Assembly: GCA_029824495.1 (NCBI GenBank)
Contig: JALGXY010000423.1
Location: forward strand, 1 to 7,378
DNA from: Fimbriimonadia bacterium
GTDB lineage: Bacteria > Armatimonadota > Fimbriimonadia > Fimbriimonadales > Fimbriimonadaceae
DNA: 7,378 nucleotides
Reading direction: 5' to 3'
Shown here: positions 1 to 5,625 of the stretch, piece by piece
How positions within the stretch are numbered: the first letter of the stretch is position 1
Layout of the letters: every line of letters starts with the position of its first letter
Notes under the pieces: generated by a model
Seen by the model: the letters and a program-made list of their open reading frames with translations, nothing else
What the model was told of the DNA's origin: nothing
Databases searched by the model: none
Made by a program: the position numbers and the translations under genes

Positions 1-791
1 CAGCCCGCCAGTGCGGCCTCAAGCGTCACCGTGCCGCTGCAGATCAGCCCCGCTGTGGCCGAGCGCAGAGCGGAGCGGACATCGCGAACAACTGAGACTT
101 CCTTGCCGCCTGTTGCCTGCCAAAGACCACGAAAGACCTCATCGCTGATGCTGGGCGCCAGACCGATCGAGATCTCCTGGTCCAGCCCTTCGACGGCTGC
201 CGCAAGCAGAGGCACGTTGAGCTGCAGCTCCTGTAGCCGCGAGCCAGGAAGCAGTACAACCCCAGTCCTCTCGGTCGGTGGGTCGGCCTGATGTGCCATC
301 TCTTTCAGCGGGTGGCCGAAGAAGTGTGCACTTGCACCGGCCTGCTCCAGCAGTTCGGCAGACCAAGGAAACGGAGTGACGATCTCGTCGGTCACTTCGG
401 CCAGGTCGCCACCCTGCCGGTCCTTGCGCCAGCTTCCCGGCGGAATGAAATAGAGCACTTTCCAGCCGTGCTTCTTGGCGTACCGCGCCAGCCGAACGTT
501 CACATAGCCGAAGTCAATCGGGACAAACAGACCCGGCCCAGACTTCCTTAAGAACCGCTTGAACTTGCTGAGAGCCCAGAGAATTCGCGGAGCAACCAGC
601 ATTGAGCCGAAGATTCCCATGGCAGCCCAACGGCTGGTGTCATGAAGAATCTCGATGCCCGCTTCCCGAGATCGGCGAGAACCGAGCCCCAAAAGGAAAA
701 CGTTGTCTGGCAGCACCGGTTTAAGACGTTCCGCCAAGGCCGCAGCGTAGGCGTCTCCAGAGGCTTCGCCAGTGGAGAAGACGATCTTCAT
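1..791 (-). CDS. lpxB: Lipid-A-disaccharide synthase LpxB, N-terminal 263 residues (3' end outside window)
   Basis: LpxB (a GT19-family glycosyltransferase) joins UDP-2,3-diacylglucosamine to lipid X at the inner membrane, giving the lipid A disaccharide. The reading frame is open from the ATG at 791 to the window edge, about two thirds of the usual ~380 residues. Visible family marks are the N-terminal GEASGD (residues 8-13), MGI (58-60), the ID of the donor-domain strand (92-93), FFGHPL (157-162), LLPGSR (180-185) and SGTVTLEAAL (252-261). The last resembles the conserved SGTxTLE nucleotide-binding segment. The ATG overlaps the lpxA stop in an ATGA, so translational coupling is likely. Oddities: the usual SPxVWAW segment reads IPPGSW (116-121), and the IDxPDFN segment reads IDFGYVN, so this is a divergent member. 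Identity rests on motifs and on the lpxA neighbour. A related GT-B glycosyltransferase with a changed substrate cannot be excluded. Confidence 0.87.
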   Translation of the reverse strand, partial: MKIVFSTGEASGDAYAAALAERLKPVLPDNVFLLGLGSRRSREAGIEILHDTSRWAAMGIFGSMLVAPRILWALSKFKRFLRKSGPGLFVPIDFGYVNVRLARYAKKHGWKVLYFIPPGSWRKDRQGGDLAEVTDEIVTPFPWSAELLEQAGASAHFFGHPLKEMAHQADPPTERTGVVLLPGSRLQELQLNVPLLAAAVEGLDQEISIGLAPSISDEVFRGLWQATGGKEVSVVRDVRSALRSATAGLICSGTVTLEAALAG

Positions 792-1570
792 ATCTGGTCG
801 CCGCGTCCGCTCTTGCCGTACTTGATCCGCTCGACGAAGTTCAACAGATACTGAACCTCTTCGGTGATCGGCACTTCTCGGTGAACGATCTCTATCGCTG
901 AGCTCATGCCGATTTTCGACTTGAACAGCAGCTTGCACGCTTTGTGGAGAGCGCTCCGGTTTTCTCTGAGGATTCCGCGACGTCTGAGGCCGACTGCGTT
1001 TATGTCGCGAACCGTGTCGCCCATGACGAGCATGTAGGGCGGGATGTCTTTGACAATCTTGCTGAAGCCGCCAACCATGGCGCACGTGCCGATTCGCACG
1101 TACTGGTGGATGCCGCAGAAACCGCCGATCATCACGTGGTCTTCAACGGTGACATGCCCGCTGAGCCCACAGGAGTTTGCGATCGTAATATCGTTGTGAA
1201 GCTGCACGTCGTGACCGAGGTGCACATACGCCATCAGATAGCAGTCGTTGCCGACTCTTGTGGCTTTGCCTGCAGAATTTGATCGGTGGACGGTCGTGTA
1301 CTCACGGAACGTATTGTCATTTCCGATCTCTAAGAACGTCTCTTCGCCTTCCCACTTTCGATCTTGGGGGTCGCCGCCGATAATGGAGCCCTGTCCAAAG
1401 ACGCAGCGCTCTCCGATGGTTGTGCCTTTCTTGATCGTGACGTGAGAATCGAGGACACAGCCCTTGCCGATCACCACGCCATCTTCGATGTACGAAAACG
1501 GTCCAACCTCGACATCAGAGGCGAGTTTGGCTCCAGGTTCGACAACAGCGGTGGGGTGGATCTTAGACAA
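788..1570 (-). CDS. lpxA: UDP-N-acetylglucosamine O-acyltransferase LpxA
   Basis: LpxA is the first enzyme of lipid A synthesis. It transfers an R-3-hydroxyacyl chain from ACP to the 3-OH of UDP-GlcNAc in the cytoplasm as a homotrimer. The 260 residues match the family length (262 in E. coli). Hexapeptide left-handed beta-helix repeats fill residues ~5-185, starting with IHPTAVVEPGAKL, and a C-terminal helical domain follows. The catalytic histidine is H120 in GHD (E. coli H125). HQY at 155-157 matches E. coli HQF, and the residue at the acyl-chain ruler position (E. coli G173) is G168, which suggests, by inference only, a long hydroxyacyl chain. The start is a TTG at 1570. The FabZ stop lies in the same frame only four codons upstream with no ATG or GTG between, and family similarity begins at once after the TTG. 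fabZ lies 12 bp upstream and lpxB overlaps by 4 bp, so all three should share a transcript. Confidence 0.96.
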   Translation of the reverse strand: MSKIHPTAVVEPGAKLASDVEVGPFSYIEDGVVIGKGCVLDSHVTIKKGTTIGERCVFGQGSIIGGDPQDRKWEGEETFLEIGNDNTFREYTTVHRSNSAGKATRVGNDCYLMAYVHLGHDVQLHNDITIANSCGLSGHVTVEDHVMIGGFCGIHQYVRIGTCAMVGGFSKIVKDIPPYMLVMGDTVRDINAVGLRRRGILRENRSALHKACKLLFKSKIGMSSAIEIVHREVPITEEVQYLLNFVERIKYGKSGRGDQI

Positions 1571-1582
1571 TTTCTTTGTTAT

Positions 1583-2023
1583 TCATCCCTCTCGCGGCTG
1601 AAGCTTGAAGGTCATCTCCATCTCTGCCGCGAGGTCTCCGTCAACAGTTCCTTTCGCCTTGATCTTGCCGACTCCGCCTCTCATCCAGACGAGATCGACG
1701 TCAATGATCAGCTGGTCACCAGGGATTACCTGACGGCGAAACTTGACTTTATCGAATGATCCGATCAGCGGAACGGTGCCTTCAAAATCATCAGAAGAGA
1801 GCAGCAGAACCGCTCCTGTTTGAGCCATCGACTCCAGGATCAACACGCCAGGCATGATCGGCAGCCCGGGATAGTGGCCTTGGAAAAACGGCTCGTTGAA
1901 GGTGACATTCTTGATGCCCCTGACGCTCTTTCCCTCGACAAAATCGACGACCCGATCCACAAGAAGAATCGGATATCTGTGAGGGAGAATATCAAGGATT
2001 TGATTGATGCTCAGGCCCGGCAT
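1583..2023 (-). CDS. fabZ: 3-hydroxyacyl-ACP dehydratase FabZ
   Basis: FabZ dehydrates R-3-hydroxyacyl-ACP to trans-2-enoyl-ACP in type II fatty acid synthesis and competes with LpxA for the same hydroxyacyl-ACP pool, which explains the operon. The 146-residue hot-dog-fold protein has the family-typical LPHRYPILLVDRV near the N-terminus. It also has NEPFFQGHYP with catalytic His50, then MPGVLILESMAQ with catalytic Glu64, at the normal 14-residue spacing. Length is normal and the protein is not fused to LpxC as in some phyla. I chose the ATG at 2023. An in-frame TTG at 2032 would add three residues (M-R-L). Neither start has a recognisable Shine-Dalgarno sequence, and a possible extended -10 element sits just upstream. 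lpxA follows after 12 bp. Confidence 0.95.
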   Translation of the reverse strand: MPGLSINQILDILPHRYPILLVDRVVDFVEGKSVRGIKNVTFNEPFFQGHYPGLPIMPGVLILESMAQTGAVLLLSSDDFEGTVPLIGSFDKVKFRRQVIPGDQLIIDVDLVWMRGGVGKIKAKGTVDGDLAAEMEMTFKLQPREG

Positions 2024-2034
2024 GAGACGCAAAC

Positions 2035-2043
2035 GTTATACCA
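2035..2043 (-). promoter_or_regulatory. Possible extended -10 promoter element upstream of fabZ
   Basis: On the minus strand the gap between the sigma gene and fabZ contains TGGTATAAC, an extended -10 (TGn plus TATAAC, five of six to TATAAT). No TTGACA-like hexamer sits 16-18 bp upstream, as expected for extended -10 promoters. Transcription would begin around 2028, about five bases before the fabZ ATG, giving a nearly leaderless message. That fits the absence of a Shine-Dalgarno sequence there. This is pattern matching only and a chance match is possible. Confidence 0.33.
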
Positions 2044-2077
2044 GAGTCAGCCCAAAGCAGCTGGATGTATGGGGTTC

Positions 2078-2947
2078 TCAATCCTCATCCGAGTCCCGAC
2101 GAGAGCGTCTGAGTTCGGCAACGCGCCGCAGTTTGATCAGTGCCTGCACCTCGATGTCCTTACGGCGGTGCCTGCTCATCTCCTCGATGACCGGATGAGG
2201 GGCGGGTCGGCTCGCTCTTGGGCCGTGATCGAGAACTTTATGACGGATTACGATTTTTTCGTCGCTGGAGAGCTCGTCGATCAGGTCTTCAAGATCTTTA
2301 ACCTGTTCGGCCGTGACCATCTGATCATCAGCATCGATGCAGGAGGGATCCTCGATAAGGCTGATGAGTGAAGTCGCCTCCGAGTCCCCAACCCGAATGT
2401 CGAGGCTGATCAGATCGTTGGCCGCAGAATTGAGAAGCCTCATTTTCTGTGCGGGAATACCGAGGTGCTTTGCCAGCTCATCATTGGTCGGCTCTTTCCC
2501 CTGTTTGTTGGTCAGTTCAACTCTGGCCCGTTCAATCTTGCGCAGTGTCTGTGAGATGTGGGTGGGAAGCCGAATCACCTTCGATTTGGAGTCGATCGCT
2601 CTTCCGACAGCCTGCCGGATCCAATGGGTTGCGTAGGTCGAGAATCGGAAACCGCGGTCTGGTTCAAATCGGTCGATCGCTCGCATTAGTCCGATTGCTC
2701 CCTCTTGAATCAGATCCTCAAGCGGCACAAGTCGATTGTTGTAGGAGCGAGCGATGTTGATCACGAGCCTCATGTTCGACTCGACAAGTCTCTTGCGCGC
2801 AGCTTGGTCTCCGTCTTTGGCTGCACGCGTGATGATCCTCTCCTCTTCCTTGGTCAGAAGCGGAGTCCGTGTCAGGCGACTCAAGTAGCTGGGGATGCCA
2901 GATCTGTTCTGCTCGGAGCCGCCCTTGCCCTCATCCGAGTCAAACAT
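2078..2947 (-). CDS. Sigma-70 family RNA polymerase sigma factor (RpoD/SigA-like, atypical region 4.2)
   Basis: A 289-residue sigma factor that should direct core RNA polymerase to promoters. It has region 1.2 (GIPSYL...TPLLTKEEE, ~17-46) and a well conserved region 2 (~50-120) with PLEDLIQEGAIGLMRAID, FSTYATHWIRQAV and the following helix. Region 3 spans ~128-205 (IRLPTH..., then NDELAKHLGI). Region 4.1 is near 226-240 (LSSDEKIVIRHKVLD), and a conserved tail reads IEVQALIKLRR. It lacks the long acidic region 1.1 of E. coli RpoD, so it could be a short primary or a group 2 factor. The odd part is residues 243-264, where the normal -35 helix-turn-helix sequence is replaced by a Pro/Arg-rich stretch ending SRHRRKD. 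The total length between flanks is nearly normal. The ATG start keeps region 1.2, but its Shine-Dalgarno is poor (GGAGAGAGG lies about 18 bp away). fabZ follows on the same strand. Confidence 0.93.
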   Translation of the reverse strand: MFDSDEGKGGSEQNRSGIPSYLSRLTRTPLLTKEEERIITRAAKDGDQAARKRLVESNMRLVINIARSYNNRLVPLEDLIQEGAIGLMRAIDRFEPDRGFRFSTYATHWIRQAVGRAIDSKSKVIRLPTHISQTLRKIERARVELTNKQGKEPTNDELAKHLGIPAQKMRLLNSAANDLISLDIRVGDSEATSLISLIEDPSCIDADDQMVTAEQVKDLEDLIDELSSDEKIVIRHKVLDHGPRASRPAPHPVIEEMSRHRRKDIEVQALIKLRRVAELRRSRRDSDED

Positions 2948-2982
2948 AAGTCTTTAGCCGAAGCCTCTCTCCAATCTTCCTT

Positions 2983-3003
2983 ACGTTTCAGAAATGAAAT
3001 CGT
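2983..3003. repeat. Imperfect inverted repeat in divergent intergenic region
   Basis: Eight-base arms ACGTTTCA and TGAAA-(T)-CGT face each other across a four-base GAAA spacer, with one unpaired T in the right arm. The inner 5-4-5 part (TTTCA/TGAAA, 2986-2999) is perfect. It lies in the 95-bp gap between the divergent starts of the sigma gene (2947) and the SpoIIM-family gene (3043), a natural place for a shared operator. I found no convincing -35/-10 pair for either gene in this gap. Function is inferred from position only, and short inverted repeats occur by chance. Confidence 0.3.
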
Positions 3004-3033
3004 GGCGGCGACTTTTGATCTCGGTGCAGAATA

Positions 3034-3039
3034 GAAGGG
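3034..3039 (+). promoter_or_regulatory. Ribosome binding site deciding the GTG start at 3043
   Basis: GAAGGG lies immediately upstream of the GTG start of the SpoIIM-family gene, with about 3-5 bases of spacing depending on how it pairs with 16S rRNA. The spacing is short, but this is the only purine-rich match near any candidate start and so supports the GTG at 3043. Confidence 0.5.
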
Positions 3040-3042
3040 TAC

Positions 3043-4011
3043 GTGCTGAACGAGGAGCAGCTTCTTAATCGTAGATCACGGGCTTGGCATCGAACTGCCG
3101 AGCTCTGCTCAGCAGCGCAGCGCAGCCTCAGAAAAATGTCCGGCGACCAGATCGTCGAGTTCATGAGGCTCTACCGTCAGACCTCGGCTGACCACGCCTT
3201 TGTTGCTGGGACAAACGTAAATCCTGGTCTGGCCGAGTGGTTAGGCAACCTCGTCGGCATCTGTTACGGTCTTTTCTACAGGGTCACTCCCAGGTCGTTC
3301 GGCCAATGGCTAGGAGACACAGCCTTTTCTGGAGCTGAAGTTGTAAGGGAGAGATGGCGCCCGATCGCTCTTTCTGCCGCGATCACGTTTGGATCAGCCT
3401 TTCTGGCTGCAGCGATGATCAAAGCGAACCCCAATGCCTTGCAGATGCTCGTTCCTGCTGGATTCGAGGGTGTTTTTGAGCACTGGAAATCTGGCACTCA
3501 TGAGGGCCGCACAATCCATGGCTCTATGATGGCGACAGCGGGCTACGCTGGTCACAATCCGATGGTTGGGCTGGTGGTGAACGCTATGTCGGCTGTCACT
3601 TTTGGGATCATGGGCGTCTCAATTCTCTGGACAAACGGGGCCCTGCTGGGTGCTCTCAGCAGCGAAGTTGCCAGCGTTGGACACCTCGATTTCTTGATCA
3701 TCTCAATCCTTCCTCACGGCATCAGCGAGTTGGGCGGGATCTTCGTCACAGCCGCCTCAGGTTTTGTGCTGGCTGGAGCTCTGTTGGCTCCCGGAAACCG
3801 GACTCGGGGTGAGTCGCTGCGCGTGGCCGGCAAAGACGCTTTTCGACTGATGATCGTCGGTCTGATCATGATCTTTATCGCGGCTCCGATCGAAGGGTTC
3901 TTCAGCTTTAATCCTGAAGTCAGCGAACCGACAAAGATCGCTTTTGCGGCTGTTGAGCTGGCGGCGTATCTGTTCTTCTTCTTAGGCTGGCGTCGAACTA
4001 AAGCCGCTTAA
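3043..4011 (+). CDS. SpoIIM-family (DUF95) multi-pass membrane protein
   Basis: A 322-residue integral membrane protein. A soluble, basic, helical N-terminus (~1-100) contains LYRQTSADHAFV. About five hydrophobic segments follow, near 107-126, 174-195, 215-247 (long, perhaps a re-entrant or paired segment), 268-285 and 299-316. The ILPHGISELGGIF segment, with P224, H225, G226 and E229, is the characteristic PHGxxE signature of the stage II sporulation protein M family. Members occur widely in non-sporulating bacteria, where their role is unclear, so the name does not imply spores. In Bacillus, SpoIIM works with SpoIID and SpoIIP in peptidoglycan degradation during engulfment, and no such partner is seen here. 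The start is GTG. The gene is divergent from the sigma factor gene, and its last 14 bases overlap the 3' end of the convergent glycosyltransferase gene. Family assignment is fairly sure; function is unknown. Confidence 0.85.
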   Translation: MLNEEQLLNRRSRAWHRTAELCSAAQRSLRKMSGDQIVEFMRLYRQTSADHAFVAGTNVNPGLAEWLGNLVGICYGLFYRVTPRSFGQWLGDTAFSGAEVVRERWRPIALSAAITFGSAFLAAAMIKANPNALQMLVPAGFEGVFEHWKSGTHEGRTIHGSMMATAGYAGHNPMVGLVVNAMSAVTFGIMGVSILWTNGALLGALSSEVASVGHLDFLIISILPHGISELGGIFVTAASGFVLAGALLAPGNRTRGESLRVAGKDAFRLMIVGLIMIFIAAPIEGFFSFNPEVSEPTKIAFAAVELAAYLFFFLGWRRTKAA

Positions 4012-4921
4012 GCACGAGCCTCTTAAAAAGACTCTTTGGAAGGGCTGAAGCCGCCTTCCAGATCTTGCGTTTCAGGGTTGGTTCGAGGCTGAGGGCCTTG
4101 GCGTAGCACTCTCTCCCTTCGGCCTTCTTTCCGTTCAGAGTCTTGGCTGTGCCGAGCGCGGCCCAATTGTGAGCCTCGGCCGACCTTAGCTCCTGCTCCG
4201 AATAGCCTTTTTCAAGCCACAGAGGGATCCGCGTGCTGATCCAGGTGCGGATCTTCTCATCATCCTGCCAGACCTTGTCCCGGTTGAGGCTGGCGCTGCC
4301 AGCGTGCACCCTGTAACTGGTGAGAGGGGCATCGACAAATGCGGCCTCGTTGTTCTCACACAAGGCGAGCCAGGTCAGCCAGTCCGCCGATCCGAAGAGG
4401 CTCTCCTCGAATCCGCCCACCTTGACCAGCTCTTCTCGACGGATCATCACGCTGCTCGTGATCATGCAGTTCGCCCGCACCAGATCGAGCAGGATGTCGC
4501 CTGTTCTATGGCTCGGGAAAGCGAATCCAAGAGGTGTCCCCTGCAATTCATGACCATCAGAGTCGATGAATTGGCCTCCCGTGCTGCAGAGTGCAGCTTT
4601 CGGGTTCTGATCAAGCGCTTCGACCTGCTGTGACAGCTTCTCTGGCGCCCAGAGGTCGTCGTCATTGAAGATCGCTACGAACTCACCGGAGGCTGCCGCT
4701 ACGGCCTGGTTAAGCGCAGCATAGGTGCCTGAATTCGATTCGGTTTCAATCAGTTTCAGTCCGGTCTGCTCTCGCAAAAATTCTCGGCTGCCATCGGTCG
4801 AACCGTCATCGACCGCGATGATCTCATAGTCGGAAAAGCCCTGAGATCGGATCGACTCGAGGCCAAGAGGGAGATGGTCGATATGGTTGTAGCTGGTCAG
4901 CAGCACCGAGACACGCGGCAT
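3998..4921 (-). CDS. Family 2 (GT-A) glycosyltransferase with C-terminal TPR-like repeat
   Basis: A 307-residue inverting GT2 enzyme that probably transfers a sugar from a nucleotide-sugar to a surface polysaccharide, glycolipid or protein; donor and acceptor cannot be told. The N-terminus PRVSVLLTSYNHIDHL is the typical first GT-A strand. D38-D39-G-S and the metal-binding D87-D88-D89 (in FNDDDLW) are present, and GSADWLTWLAL later in the domain fits the acceptor-side ED/DW motif. Residues ~251-284 (NWAALGTAKTLNGKKAEG..YAKALSLEP) look like one tetratricopeptide repeat, followed by a basic amphipathic tail that may touch the membrane. I chose the ATG at 4921, where it forms TGATG with the upstream lipoprotein stop. 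An upstream ATG at 4948 would add nine residues that do not look like the family. It is last in its operon, and its stop lies inside the convergent SpoIIM-family gene. Confidence 0.92.
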   Translation of the reverse strand: MPRVSVLLTSYNHIDHLPLGLESIRSQGFSDYEIIAVDDGSTDGSREFLREQTGLKLIETESNSGTYAALNQAVAAASGEFVAIFNDDDLWAPEKLSQQVEALDQNPKAALCSTGGQFIDSDGHELQGTPLGFAFPSHRTGDILLDLVRANCMITSSVMIRREELVKVGGFEESLFGSADWLTWLALCENNEAAFVDAPLTSYRVHAGSASLNRDKVWQDDEKIRTWISTRIPLWLEKGYSEQELRSAEAHNWAALGTAKTLNGKKAEGRECYAKALSLEPTLKRKIWKAASALPKSLFKRLVLKRL

Positions 4922-5625
4922 CAGTCTGTCCGGACCTCGATCTCCCAATCGACAAAATCGACGCCAGGGTCGAGGGCATCACCAGCCGGTTCGATATCAC
5001 CTTCGATTGCGTCAGAGTAGAGCCTCGAAAACAGCGTGGAGAAGGTGAAGGGGCTGTTGACTTCGCCAGCAACTCGGCTGTCGCCCAGGGCATCCCAGTC
5101 GCGTGTGCCCCCACCTGACGTCGAGAGCCGATTCATCGAAAGAAAATTGACCTGGATGTTCTTGATGTCATCGACTTCGCCAGGCACAAGCTGACTCAAG
5201 TCGATTTCGACTTCAAACGTCCTGTCGCCGGTCTGCACGGATCGGTAATTCACGGGGATGTCGATTTCGGTGATGGTCAGCAGCTCTTCGTCCTGAAACT
5301 TCCAGAGCGAGAATTCAGGTGAGCGAAGCGGATCCCAAAGAATCATGTGAGTGGCATCGCCAGCTACATAGCCGTTGCCGCCAGAAGCGGTGACAGGAAT
5401 CGGCCCTTGGGTGATCGGGTTCGCATCCTTCGAAAGGTTGAGGACGATGAAGTAGAGGTAGGGAAGTCCACCTCCGCCAGCGCCCTGTCCATTCACAATC
5501 TCGCCGTCTGTTGTCCACCGAAAGAGAACGCGCACCGTCGAATCGCCGCCACCAGATTCAGGGAGCTTTGCGCACCCGATCAGGGCCGCCAACAACAGCG
5601 AGATCAGGAGCAGCCGAGTTTTCAT
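4921..5625 (-). CDS. Predicted lipoprotein of unknown function
   Basis: I do not recognise a family. The 234 residues begin with a clear type II signal peptide: basic MKTR, a Leu/Ile-rich core and the lipobox LIGC with the lipidated cysteine at residue 18. A short Gly/Ser linker (ESGGGDS) follows. The mature part is acidic and rich in alternating hydrophobic stretches typical of beta-sandwich proteins. It has two glycine clusters (around residues 49-55 and 170-172), a few aromatic strands (LPYLYFIVLNL, FSLWKFQ) and no further cysteine. It is probably anchored to the periplasmic face of a membrane or exported to the outer membrane. The start ATG overlaps the stop of the zinc-ribbon gene (ATGA), and the stop overlaps the glycosyltransferase start (TGATG), so it should be cotranslated with both. 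Lipoprotein status is confident; function is unknown. Confidence 0.85.
   Translation of the reverse strand: MKTRLLLISLLLAALIGCAKLPESGGGDSTVRVLFRWTTDGEIVNGQGAGGGGLPYLYFIVLNLSKDANPITQGPIPVTASGGNGYVAGDATHMILWDPLRSPEFSLWKFQDEELLTITEIDIPVNYRSVQTGDRTFEVEIDLSQLVPGEVDDIKNIQVNFLSMNRLSTSGGGTRDWDALGDSRVAGEVNSPFTFSTLFSRLYSDAIEGDIEPAGDALDPGVDFVDWEIEVRTD

Noticed and set aside
31..551. Plus-strand and out-of-frame minus-strand open frames over lpxB
   Set aside because: The lpxB frame explains this region with clear family motifs.
1364..2371. Long plus-strand open frames opposite lpxA, fabZ and the sigma gene (up to 183 codons)
   Set aside because: They are antisense to well identified genes, have no recognisable domains and follow the codon periodicity of the true minus-strand genes.
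3027..3032. CAGAAT as a -10 for the SpoIIM-family gene
   Set aside because: No acceptable -35 at 16-18 bp, and it nearly touches the ribosome binding site.
3108..3128. GCAGC-rich short repetition
   Set aside because: It lies within the SpoIIM-family coding region and is too short and irregular to be a meaningful repeat.
3998..4030. Possible intrinsic terminator between the convergent genes
   Set aside because: The genes overlap, and I found no GC-rich stem followed by a T run on either strand.
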